The position numbers and the translations under genes were made by a program. Source: Hemerocallis citrina (Eukaryota > Streptophyta > Magnoliopsida > Asparagales > Asphodelaceae). Taken from it: a DNA stretch of 64,000 nucleotides. Of the stretch, positions 54,782 through 64,000 are shown in pieces. The stretch is taken from positions 176,262,504 to 176,326,503 of the forward strand of contig CM030368.1 in the NCBI GenBank assembly GCA_017893485.1, in the 5' to 3' direction. The notes below the pieces were generated by a model. It was given only the letters and a program-made list of their open reading frames with translations. It searched no databases and was not told the origin of the DNA. The number at the start of each line of letters is the position of its first letter. Within the stretch, counting starts at the first letter, position 1.

Positions 54782-56455
54782 TGATGTTGAATTTTTGCAA
54801 GTGTACAAAATCGCACAAGTAATATAGATAGGTGAGTAGGGTGTCGAACCCACAGGGACTAGATATTTTACTGAGTACCGATATCACTAGATGAATCACT
54901 ATTTGGAAGATCGAATTTTATAAGGATAAAATAACTAAATTAAATTAATCTAACTAAATCTAACTAAATTGGTGAAGAGGGAGAGGGCTGTGAAACAGTG
55001 AAGCTCTTGTACTTTGTTAATGGTAAAATTAATTCTAGGGCTCTTGGTTCACCTTGTTTATCACACACACAAATTATAACTCCTTATAAATAAAAATAGT
55101 ATCTTTCCCAAATTGTCGACCAAAATCCTAAATATATTAACCACTCTATCAATGTAGTCTAAAAATTATTCTCAACTAATTCTTCGCCTATCCATCAAAT
55201 TATTAATTGAGAAATTGGATTTCTTAACGGTCACGTCCTCCAATATACGGTGTTAACTTTTATTAATCACAAATAACCTGTTCGGTCTCTTTATGATTTG
55301 AAAAATCATACAAATGTCTATCCACCATGTTGTACGCATAAATAATAAAAATTAAAACACAACCAGGAAAAATAGAGTAATAATAAGGAATTAAAAAGTG
55401 TGTTCTACAAAACTCGGCTACATCTTAGCCTCTAGAACAATAAATTCAGTTCATGTTCGATTGCAATTAATAAAAATGTTTGGATTGCATCTAAAAAATA
55501 TAGAGAAAAAGAGGAGATAAAAAGAATACAAAATTTAATTCAAACCCCTTTTTCTGTCTCAAAAATTGCACCCAAAGAACTGCCTTGAAAACCGCGTCGC
55601 CCAGTCAGATCGCACGTCACGTACGGCAGCAGTCACGTCACTGAGCTGTCACTTCGAATTCTGAGCCGCTGTTCGAGTCGCACGTCACGTACGCTGTCTT
55701 CGTTTTGTTTGGGCAGCGTGCGCCAGGGTCCAAGTCAGCAGTGTCGGGTGCACTTCGAAAACCGCACCTGAAGAAGAAGCAATCCCTACTGCCCGCACAA
55801 TGCTGTCCTTGTCCCCCTCGGATGTCGTGCAAATAGAGAGAAGAGAGAAGAAGTACTCTCTCTCTCTGACTTTTCTTTTTTTAATTTTCTTTTTAATATA
55901 ATTTTGTAGTTGTAGCCGTCACCTCTTGGGTCTTCTCTCTCCCTTTTGGTTTGTATTTATAGAGAACGGGGAGAACACTTAGGGTTTGCAGTTTTGCAGA
56001 AAACCCCTCTCTTTTCCTTTATTTCCTTCCTTATTTGATCTGAATTTTATTCTTTTCTCTTTCTTTCTTTTCTTTCTTTTTTTTTGCCAACCACGTGCTT
56101 CTCCATACACAAAATAATACCTGAAATTAGGATTTTTAAATAAAATAAAATTAATTAGTTTAAAATTAATTAAACTAACTACAAATCATATTAGCTTATA
56201 AAAATCCTTTTAAAATTATTTGTCGCACTTTTAACTCAACAAAACAATAAAAATTGAATAAATCCATTATTCTACTTTGTTTGTTGATTTTTTTCACAAA
56301 TCTTTACTTTTTGCATCAAAAATATTATTTCTTCAAAAATAATTAATTAATTGTAATCTTGTAGAAATAAGATGAATTCTAAACAATATCAACGAAATCA
56401 AGCAATTTTAATGGGTAAATGAGTTCAAATATTTGTATATAAATTAGACGCATCA
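54782..56455 (-). repeat. 3' LTR of the Athila element
   Basis: 1,674 bp, TGATGTTGAATTTTTGC to GACGCATCA. A TATAAATA box on the minus strand lies at about 55954-55961, upstream in element orientation of a CT-rich leader. Long low-complexity frames inside are not genes. Confidence 0.93.
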
Positions 56456-56475
56456 AATACCCCCAAACTTAAGAT
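56456..56475 (-). promoter_or_regulatory. Polypurine tract of the Athila element
   Basis: The minus strand reads CTTAAGTTTGGGGGTATT directly before the 3' LTR, the usual priming site for plus-strand synthesis in this clade. Confidence 0.65.
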
Positions 56476-57753
56476 TTTGCTTGTCCTCGAGCAAAAAAGT
56501 AGAATCATGAACAAGGGAATAATAATCTCAACCCATCACACTAAAAATTCTTATCATGCAAGCATCAAAATTTCAATTAAAAATATAAACAATTGCAAAT
56601 AAAGTAAACCTAAGCATACCCACTTTCTCCAGTGCAATTATTTATTCATAATTCCCAACCTAATCGTATTTGTCATGCAATTAATGTAATTATAGTATGC
56701 AACAACTCAATCTGTGATTATCCCTTCTCTCTACTACAAACCGAGTAGCAAACTAGAGTTTTTTTTTTTTTTTTTTTAGTCTCTTCTTCAAGTCGTCACT
56801 TGCCTTTTGACGCGAATGCAAAACATTTGTGATGAATTCACCCGGTTACTCAACAAGTCACAAACTTAAAGTGCTTTGCATACTCATATTTCAAGTTGCC
56901 GTTTTACGTAAAAGTAAACATTTGTGATGAATACCCCTAGTTACTAAGCAACTCAAAACATTGGAGTAGATTGACTTTATTCATTTTTTTTTCCATTATT
57001 ACTCTATTTACTTAAACTCTGTTTAGGACTAGATCAAAGGGGATAATCACAAGAAAAAACATCACATTTGTCTTTTATGTATGCATGACTCACACAACTT
57101 TGTAAGAAATTTTGAAACTCAATAGTCCTAAAGTAAATAAGTATGCTTACTCTTACATTACAAACAATTTTTTATCCCAAAAAAAAATTATTTCAATGCT
57201 TATCACAATGAAGAACTCAAAAGTGTAATGGTGAGCTTAATTGAAATCCTTCTAAAATTTTGTTTTTCTTTTCTAAAAATAAATCATAAATTTGTAAACC
57301 TTCCCCCCAAACTTGAATATCACATTGTCCTCAATGGGAAAGAAAAAGAAAAACAAAAAGAATGCAAAAAGTTTAGAATTTCTCCCCTGATTCGTCTTTA
57401 AATTTCTGCACGCGCAGTGTTCAGTATTTTGGCGATATCTGGAGCTGTAGATGTCCAAATGGGCTGAATTTTTTTTCTTCTGGAAAGCTAAGACGATAGG
57501 CTACAACTTCTCTTTGAACCATTTTTCCAGATTTGGACTCCAAACTGCTCAAAAACAGCCATAAATGTATGTGTTCAAAACAGCTCCGCCCGGCGACTTC
57601 CAAAATTTATGCAATCCTACAAGATAAAATCAAAAATTAAAATAAAATAAACTAAAAGATAAATAAAAACTAAATGCAATAAAAGAAAGCATGGGTTGCC
57701 TCCCAAGAAGCGCTAAGTTTTAAGTCTTCAGCCAGACTTTCTTCATCTTTTCA
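56476..57753 (-). other. Non-coding 3' region of the Athila element
   Basis: About 1.3 kb between integrase and the 3' LTR. Many Athila elements have an envelope-like ORF here; I see none, only frames of 60 codons or less. Two imperfect repeats with AACATTTGTGATGAATxC and CAACTC-type segments occur at about 56800-56960, and a T19 run lies at 56761-56779. Confidence 0.7.
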
Positions 57754-59157
57754 TTATTGTTTGTCCTTCTCGATGTCCATGATTTCCTTGCCAACTTCAT
57801 TTCCCATGTATGGCTTCAACCGTTGTCCATTCACCTTGAATGTCCCTTTTTGCTCATCATAAATTTCTATTGTGCCATATGGAAACACTCGTGTGACAAC
57901 AAATGGACCCGTCCACCTAGATCGCAATTTTCCTGGAAAAAGTTTAAATCTTGAATTAAATAACAATACTTTCTCCCCTTCCTTGAATTCTCTTCTCAAA
58001 ATATGCTTATCGTGCCATCGTTTAGTCTTTTCTTTATAGATCTTGGCATTTTCATAAGCATCATTGCGAAACTCATCCATCTCATTTAGTTGCAATATTC
58101 TTTTTCCGCCAGCATCTTTCATGTCAAAATTTAGTGTCTTTATTGCCCAATAAGCGCGATGCTCAAGTTCAACTGGTAAGTGACATGCTTTACCATACAC
58201 CAATCTATATGAGGACATTCCAATTGGTGTTTTAAATGTCGTCCTATAGGCCCATAATGCATCATCCAATTTTCTTGCCCAATCCGTTCGTGCCATATTC
58301 ACTGTTTTCTCAAGTATTCGCTTCAACTCTCTATTTGAAACCTCCACTTGACCACTTGTTTGAGGATGATATGGTGTGGCCACATGATGAGTAACTCCAT
58401 ACTTAGAAAGTAAAGCATTAAATTGACGGTTGCAAAAATGTGTTCCTCCATCACTAATAATTGCCCTTGGAGCTCCAAATCGTGAAAAGATATTTTTTCT
58501 AATGAAGTTCACCACTACTCTTGCATCATTTGTTGGTAGTGCAATAGCTTCCACCCACTTGGAGACATAATCTACAGCAACCAAAATATATTTATTAGAA
58601 AATGAGGATGGAAAAGGACCCATAAAATCTATCCCCCAAACATCAAATAATTCAATCACTAAAATATTATTTAGGGGCATCTCATGTTTCCTAGAAATAT
58701 TCCCCACCCTTTGGCAATTATCACATAATTCAACAAAATTAAAAGCATCTTTAAAAATTGAGGGCCAAAAGAATCCTGATTGTAAGATTTTTGCTGTTGT
58801 TTTTGTTCCACTAAAATGGCCACCACATTCCAATGTATGACAATGTTTGAGTATGCTTTCCATTTCCTCTTCAGGCACACATCTCCTTATTACTTGATCT
58901 GCACAATGGCGAAATAAGAAAGGTTCCTCCCAAAAATAATATTTCAAGTCAGAGAAAAATTTCTTCTGTTGTTGATAAGTAAAATCAGGAGGTAGAATTT
59001 TTGATACCAAATAATTTACTATATCGGCATACCATGGAGGAGTTTGTATCATCATTAAATACTCATCTGGAAATTCTTCATTGATTGGTGTAACCTGCAA
59101 ATTTTGTTCATCTTTTGGTTCAATGCGAGATAAATGATCGGCCACCACATTTTCCAC
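57754..59157 (-). CDS. pol: Integrase of the Athila element
   Basis: 467 codons open from about 59157, after a likely one-base frameshift. It starts in the RNase H tail ([12 protein letters not shown]). The zinc finger is [11 protein letters not shown]...CDNCQRV (about 58670-58850). Catalytic [11 protein letters not shown] (about 58620), SDGGTHF (about 58450), [13 protein letters not shown] (about 58340). Then [10 protein letters not shown] (about 58190), [14 protein letters not shown] (about 58000) and RWTGPFVV (about 57910). No chromodomain is seen, as expected for this clade. All catalytic residues are present. Confidence 0.93.
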   Translation of the reverse strand: MENVVADHLSRIEPKDEQNLQVTPINEEFPDEYLMMIQTPPWYADIVNYLVSKILPPDFTYQQQKKFFSDLKYYFWEEPFLFRHCADQVIRRCVPEEEMESILKHCHTLECGGHFSGTKTTAKILQSGFFWPSIFKDAFNFVELCDNCQRVGNISRKHEMPLNNILVIELFDVWGIDFMGPFPSSFSNKYILVAVDYVSKWVEAIALPTNDARVVVNFIRKNIFSRFGAPRAIISDGGTHFCNRQFNALLSKYGVTHHVATPYHPQTSGQVEVSNRELKRILEKTVNMARTDWARKLDDALWAYRTTFKTPIGMSSYRLVYGKACHLPVELEHRAYWAIKTLNFDMKDAGGKRILQLNEMDEFRNDAYENAKIYKEKTKRWHDKHILRREFKEGEKVLLFNSRFKLFPGKLRSRWTGPFVVTRVFPYGTIEIYDEQKGTFKVNGQRLKPYMGNEVGKEIMDIEKDKQ

Positions 59158-59216
59158 ACCCTTTTGTCTTTTATTTCCACATCAAATTCTTGTAAAAGTA
59201 AAATCCAACGAAGCAA

Positions 59217-59779
59217 TCAAGGTTTGGCTTCCTTCTTTGCAAGCAAGTATTTTAAGGCTGAATGATCCGTGTACACAACCACCTTTGAACCTATCAAATA
59301 AGATCGAAATTTGTCAAAAGCATATACAACAGTTAATAATTCTTTTTCAGTAGTAGCATAATTAAGCTGTGCTTCTATCAAATTTCTACTTGCATAATAA
59401 ATTGTGTGAAAAAATTTATCTTTTCTCTGCCCTAAAACAACACCTATTGCCACATCACTAGCATCACACATTAATTCAAAAGGCATATTCCAATCTGGTA
59501 CAATCATAATAGGTGCTGAAATCAATTTCTCTTTCAATATTTCAAAAGCATGCAAGCAATCATGAGAAAAATTAAAAGGTGTGTCTTTATTTAAAAGTTT
59601 GCAAAGAGGTTTAGTGATTAAAGAAAAATCTTTTATAAATCGCCGATAAAATCCTGCATGACCCAAGAAACTTCTCACTCCTTTAACATTAGTTGGTGGC
59701 GGTAGCTTTTCAATGACATCAATTTCAGCACGATCCACTTCAATTCCCTTAAAGGAAACTTTGTGGCCTAACACAATCC
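59217..59779 (-). CDS. pol: RT thumb and RNase H of the Athila element
   Basis: [12 protein letters not shown] (about 59760), [19 protein letters not shown] (about 59650), [15 protein letters not shown] (RNase H, about 59460) and [18 protein letters not shown] (about 59250). A TGA at 59217 falls at the Arg of the RLLRW motif (CGA to TGA), and a TAA at 59777 at the Gln of VKQG. Confidence 0.9.
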
Positions 59780-59780
59780 C

Positions 59781-60211
59781 TTATTTTACCATAAAATGAC
59801 ATTTCTCCCAATTTAGAACCAAATTTGTTTTCTCGCAACGCTGCAAAACCAAAGATAAGTTAGATAAATAATTATCAAATGAATTACCAAAAACTGAAAA
59901 AATCATCCATGAAAATTTCAATAAATTTCTCAACCATATCCGAAAAATGGACATCATGCAGCGTTGAAATGTGGCTGGGGCGTTACAAAGACCAAAAGGC
60001 ATCCTTCTATATGCAAAAGTTCCATATGGGCAAGTAAAGGTTGTCTTTTCTTGATCTTCTGGTGCTATAGCAATTTGATTGTACCCCGAATACCCATCAA
60101 GAAAACAATAGTAAGAATGGCATGCAAGTCTTTCAAGCATTTGGTCAATGAAAGGTAATGGAAAATGATCTTTCTAGTTGCATCGTTTAGTCTTCGATAA
60201 TCTATGCATAC
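59781..60211 (-). pseudogene. pol: RT catalytic region of the Athila element
   Basis: CFLDGYSGYNQIAI (about 60090), YRRMPFGLCNAPATFQRCMM (about 59970-60010), then the catalytic box region, disturbed by frameshifts at about 59900-59960 (an FMDDFS-like box is only readable as WMIFSVFGNSF). NWEKCHFMVK follows. The upstream stop at 60212 is TGA in place of Arg (TGWRVCIDYR). Confidence 0.88.
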
Positions 60212-61402
60212 TCACCATCCCGTGACCGTTCTTATTGGTATTAGCTCATTATTATCATTTTTTACTACATTTATTCCTCCTTTCTTTGGCACAACATGTA
60301 TAGGACTTACCCATGCACTATCTGAAATTGGATAAATGATACCTGCATCTAAAAGCTTCACTACCTCCTTATGCACCACTTCTTGCATTGATGGATTTAA
60401 TCTTCGCTGTGGCTGCACAATAGGTTTAAAATCATCCTCCATTAGAATTTTATGCATGCAAATTGAAGGACCAATCCCTTTTATATCAGAAATGTTCCAT
60501 CCCAAGGCAGTTTTATGTTTTCTCAAAACTCTCAACAATTTTTCTTCTTCAAAATTATTCAAAGAATCATTGATAATAACAGGAAAAGTGGAGTCTTGGC
60601 CTAAAAATGCATACCTCAAACTCGATGGGAGTTGTTTAAGCTCAAGTTGTTGTGGTGATGAAAAAATGAGTGGTGTATCTTCCAAATTTTTATCATAATC
60701 ACAAATCTCTTCATTTTCTAATTCAAGTTTTTTTGAATTTGTTAAGCATTCTTCTAAATGTAATTTAGCAATTTCATCCAAATGTGTTTCTTCCATGACT
60801 TCACTTATTTGAAAACATGCATGAACTTCTGAGGGAAGCTCCATGGATTTAAATACATCAAATATTACCTGTTCGTTGTCAACCCTTAGGATAAGTTTAC
60901 CTTGTTGCACATCAATCAATGTTCTACCTGTTGCAAGAAAAGGTCTCCCCAAAATCAAAGGGATTTGTTCATCTTCCTCCATGTCAAGTACAATAAAATT
61001 AGCTGGAAATATGAATTTGTCAACTTTCACCAAAACATCTTCAATGATCCCTCGTGGATATTTGATTGACCTGTCCGCCAATTGCAAGGAAATTGTTGTA
61101 GGCTTTGCTTTTCCAATACCTAGTTTCATGAAAACAGAATATGGCATGAGATTAATACTTGCTCCTAAATCACATAGTGCTTTATGAAAAGAAGAATTTC
61201 CAATAGTGCAAGGAATTGTAAAACTCCCTGGATCTTTAAGTTTAGGTGGAAGCTTCTTTTGCAAAATTGCACTACTCTCTTCTGTTAACATCACCATCTC
61301 ATGCTCTTCTAGCTTCCTCTTGTTTGATAGAATGTCCTTCAAAAATTTAGCATATTTAGGTATTTGTTCTAAAGCTTCAATAAGAGGAATATTAATATGC
61401 AA
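60212..61402 (-). CDS. pol: Protease and N-terminal RT of the Athila element
   Basis: 396 codons. The protease active-site region is LCDLGASINLMP (about 61155-61190), with IPLILGRPFLATGRTLIDV (about 60940). A long Glu-rich linker follows to RT, whose start is FKPIVQPQRRLNP (about 60410), DAGIIYPISDSAWVSPIHVVPKKGG (about 60280-60350). The TAA before it at 61403 is CAA to TAA in a KQLHIN context, so gag and pol were one frame. Confidence 0.9.
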   Translation of the reverse strand: MHINIPLIEALEQIPKYAKFLKDILSNKRKLEEHEMVMLTEESSAILQKKLPPKLKDPGSFTIPCTIGNSSFHKALCDLGASINLMPYSVFMKLGIGKAKPTTISLQLADRSIKYPRGIIEDVLVKVDKFIFPANFIVLDMEEDEQIPLILGRPFLATGRTLIDVQQGKLILRVDNEQVIFDVFKSMELPSEVHACFQISEVMEETHLDEIAKLHLEECLTNSKKLELENEEICDYDKNLEDTPLIFSSPQQLELKQLPSSLRYAFLGQDSTFPVIINDSLNNFEEEKLLRVLRKHKTALGWNISDIKGIGPSICMHKILMEDDFKPIVQPQRRLNPSMQEVVHKEVVKLLDAGIIYPISDSAWVSPIHVVPKKGGINVVKNDNNELIPIRTVTGW

Positions 61403-62974
61403 TTACTTGAAAATATTTAAAAAGTTTGCAAATTGATTATCAAGCTTATTCTTTTTAAGTCTTTGTGGGAAACGAATAGGTTGATCATAAGGAGAATTAG
61501 TACAAGTGTTAGAATTTAACTCCCCTGAAATTGTTTGGCTTGACTCTCCTTTTTGCTGCGTTTGTTCTTCCATTGTTTGTTCATTCTCACATTGTTTTTC
61601 ATCCACATCTTGTTCTACATTTTTGATTTGTGGCTGCCCAATTGTTGCCCCACTTCTAAGTGTTGTTGCCTTCACATGCTCCTTTGGGTTTACAACTGTG
61701 TTGCTTGGTAAAGTTCCTGCAGCTCTTTCATTAAGAAAATTAGAAATTTGACTAATTTGTACCTCGAGATTGTGAATGGAAGCCGAAGTTGAATTTGCAA
61801 TATTTTGAATTGCTTGATCTGTCTTCTGCATGTATTGCTTGAGCATTTCTTCTAATGTTGGCTTCTTTTCTTGTTGTTGAAAATTTTGTTGTGGTCTAGC
61901 TCCTCCTTGATTATTGTTCCAAGAAAAATTGGGGTGATTTCTCCATCCTGGATTGTATGTGTTTGCATAAGGGTTATTTTGCCTTTGGAAATTTGACACA
62001 TAATTTGCTTGTTCTGCATTTGATGGAGCAAAAGGGTTCCCCACTTGGCACTCTGCACTAGAATGATTACCTGCACAATGATCACAAATGATATGAGATT
62101 GAATAGCATTAACATTCATATTACCTATTTGCTTAGATAAAATATCAATTTTTGCATTTAAATTAGAAATAGGGTCAAGTTCAAAAACTCCCGCCACTTT
62201 TCTTTGCACTGTTCTTTCTGAGGACCACTGATAATTATTAGATGCCATTTCTTCTAAAAGGTCATAAGCTGCTTCATGAGTTTTACTCATTAAGGCACCT
62301 CCAGCTGCTGCATCTACCATGGATCGATTTGTAGCCCCCAAACCGTTATAGAATGTTTGCACTTGTAGCCATTGTGGAAGTTCATGATGAGGACACTTCC
62401 TTAATAGATCCTTGTATCTCTCCCATGCATCTTATAATGACTCTGTCTCAAGTTGAGTGAATGTTGTGATGTCATTTCTTAACTTTGCTGTTTTTGCTGG
62501 GGGAAAATACTTTGTCAAAAATTTCTGTGCTAAACCTTCCCAAGTTGTAATGGCTCCCTGTGGTAAAGAATTCAACCAGTACTTTGCCCTATCTCTAAGT
62601 GATAAAAGGAAAAGTCTAAGTCGAATGGCATCATTAGAAACTCCATTGAATTTGAAGGTATCGCATATCTCAAGAAAGTTTGTGATGTGAGTGTTTGGGT
62701 CATCATGTGGTAGTCCTCCAAATTGAAGGTTCTGCTGAACCATCTGAATGATTGATGGTTTAATTTCAAAATTATTTGCTTCAACTGCAGGCCTTGTTAT
62801 GCTTGATAAGGTTCCATTAACTGAGGGCATTGCATAATCCCTCAAAGCTTTGTTTCCCTCTTCGTTCGCCATGGATAGAGAGGATTTCTTCTTCTTTCTA
62901 ATTTGTCGTAATGTCCTTTCGATTTCTGGATCAAAGAGTATAGGCTCCAATAGGTTAGATATGGGCATACACAC
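61403..62974 (-). pseudogene. gag: Gag of the Athila element
   Basis: Start [12 protein letters not shown] at 62974; the typical [10 protein letters not shown] follows. The core is [23 protein letters not shown] (about 62620-62690), [13 protein letters not shown] and [20 protein letters not shown] stop at 62432 lies before DAWERYKDLLRKCPHH. The frame continues with LQVQTFYNGLGATNRSM (about 62360). One zinc knuckle CDHCAGNHSSAEC is at about 62035-62075. Then a Gln/Asn-rich segment with YNPGWRNHPNFSW. The stop is a changed Tyr codon. Confidence 0.92.
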
Positions 62975-63057
62975 CTAAACCCTGAAAACAAGTAAATAAA
63001 AAAATAATAATAAATCAAAAGGATAAAGAAATAAGAAAAATAAAACAATAAAAAAAA

Positions 63058-63088
<31 letters not shown>

Positions 63089-63249
63089 AAAAATAAAAAT
63101 GAAAAACTAAATACAAATAAAAATAAAATAAATAAATAAAAGTAAAAAGTTAGTAAAAGAAAATAAAAGATGTAAAATAAAAATAATTACAAAGAATCCA
63201 AATTAGCAATAATCTAGCAATTTTCAATATCAATAAAGGAATAACTAAT
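62975..63249 (-). other. Leader of the Athila element, A-rich tract
   Basis: Plus strand is A-rich with AAAT repeats at about 63058-63095 and 63125-63140. It lies between the primer site and gag. No ORF recognised. Confidence 0.7.
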
Positions 63250-63266
63250 CCCCGGCAACGGCGCCA
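63250..63266 (-). promoter_or_regulatory. Primer binding site, tRNA-Asp type
   Basis: The plus strand CCGGCAACGGCGCCA (63252-63266) equals the 3' end of plant tRNA-Asp including CCA. In element orientation TGGCGCCGTTGCCGGGG starts six bases after the LTR end. Typical of Athila elements. Confidence 0.92.
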
Positions 63267-63272
63267 AAAACT

Positions 63273-64000
63273 TGATATTGAATTTTTGCAAGTGTACAAA
63301 ATCGCACAAGTAATATAGATAGGTGAGTAGGGTGTCGAACCCACAGGGACTAGATATTTTACTGAGTACCGATATCACTAGATGAATCACTATTTGGAAG
63401 ATCGAATTTTATAAGGAAAAAATAACTAAATTAAATTAATCTAACTAAATCTAACTAAATTGGTGAAGAGGGAGAGGGCTGTGAAACAGTGAAGCTCTTG
63501 TACTTTGTTAAAGGTAAAATTAATTCTAGGGCTCTTGGTTCACCTCGTTTATCACACACACAAATTATAACTCCTTATAAATAAAAATAGTATCTTTCCC
63601 AAATTGTCGACCAAAATCCTAAAGATATTAACCACTCTATCAACGTAGTCTAAAAATTATTCTCAACTAATTCTTCGCCTATCCATCAAATTATTAATTG
63701 AGAAATTGGATTTCTTAACGGTCACGTCCTCCAATATACGGTGTTAACTTTTATTAATCACAAATAACCTGTTCGGTCTCTTTATGATTTGAAAAATCAT
63801 ACAAATGTCTATCCACCATGTTGTACGCATAAATAATAAAAATTAAAACACAACCAGGAAAAATAGAGTAATAATAAGGAATTAAAAAGTGTGTTCTACA
63901 AAACTCGGCTACATCTTAGCCTCTAGAACAATAAATTCAGTTCATGTTCGATTGCAATTAATAAAAATGTTTGGATTGCATCTAAAAAATATAGATAAAA
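63273..64000 (-). repeat. 5' LTR of the Athila element, cut by the window edge
   Basis: Starts TGATATTGAATTTTTGC. About 728 of an expected 1,674 bp are visible. Pairs with 54782-55509. Confidence 0.95.

Larger units (their letters stand above)
54782..64000 (-). mobile_element. Athila-type Ty3/Gypsy retrotransposon, young, truncated by the window edge
   Basis: 3' LTR 54782-56455, then on the minus strand integrase, RNase H, RT, protease, gag, tRNA-Asp primer site and the start of the 5' LTR at 63273. RT, protease and gag motifs are of Athila type. The target is the integrase of the plus-strand Tekay-like element; the left flank is GCGGG (54777-54781), with the partner outside. Over the 728 bases visible, the two LTR copies differ at about seven positions. 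Confidence 0.95.

Noticed and set aside
57273..57603. Envelope-like gene of the Athila element
   Set aside because: Only frames of about 60 codons without signal peptide or membrane anchor in the interval between integrase and LTR.

Overview
This window is repeat-filled plant nuclear DNA, almost certainly from a flowering plant. I found no host gene, ribosomal RNA, CRISPR array or prokaryotic operon. The evidence is the transposon content: chromovirus (Tekay/Del-like), Tat and Athila Ty3/Gypsy retrotransposons with tRNA-Met or tRNA-Asp type primer sites, an L1-like LINE, a CACTA transposon end, MITEs, and a swarm of small non-autonomous Helitrons. I cannot name the species.

Layout. 1-2290: small Helitrons, one MITE and possible hAT ends. 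2290-15150: one decayed LINE on the minus strand (ORF1 at the right, endonuclease/RT at the left), split by two solo LTRs whose 5-bp target duplications I can read (6070-10246, TSD CCCAC; 11938-13499, TSD GCAGT). 15228-37343: a Tat-clade element on the minus strand (TSD TTCAC) with gag, protease, RT and RNase H, an integrase that has lost its catalytic core, and two spliced-looking genes on the opposite strand. Nested in it is a complete 11.8-kb Tekay-like element at 15937-27764 (TSD TCTGT). 38026-41222: a chain of Helitrons inserted next to one another. 41223-46039: remnants of a gypsy integrase, a small copia-type LTR with primer site, and two pieces of one LTR family facing each other. 46040-46797: the 5' end of a CACTA element. 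46798-54781: a second Tekay-like element on the plus strand with a 4-kb LTR, cut in its integrase by an Athila-type element (54782 to beyond the right edge, minus strand) whose LTR copies differ at only about seven positions over 728 bases.

How the parts work together. Each complete retrotransposon has the usual order LTR, primer site, gag, protease, RT, RNase H, integrase, polypurine tract, LTR. Their stop codons are mostly Gln or Arg codons turned into stops by C-to-T change, as expected for methylated DNA. The insertion order can be read from nesting and LTR divergence: Tat element first (about 12-13% LTR difference by eye), Tekay-like element inside it later (about 4%), Athila insertion very recent (about 1%).

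The most interesting signals are: intron-like segments in Tekay-like gag and at the gag-protease junction, where both junction segments keep the frame but carry one stop, suggesting a splicing or readthrough switch for the Gag:Gag-Pol ratio; the promoter-equipped, intron-containing antisense genes of the Tat element beside its deleted integrase; and Helitrons that chain head-to-tail, have microsatellites at their ends, and in one subfamily repeat the terminal hairpin many times.
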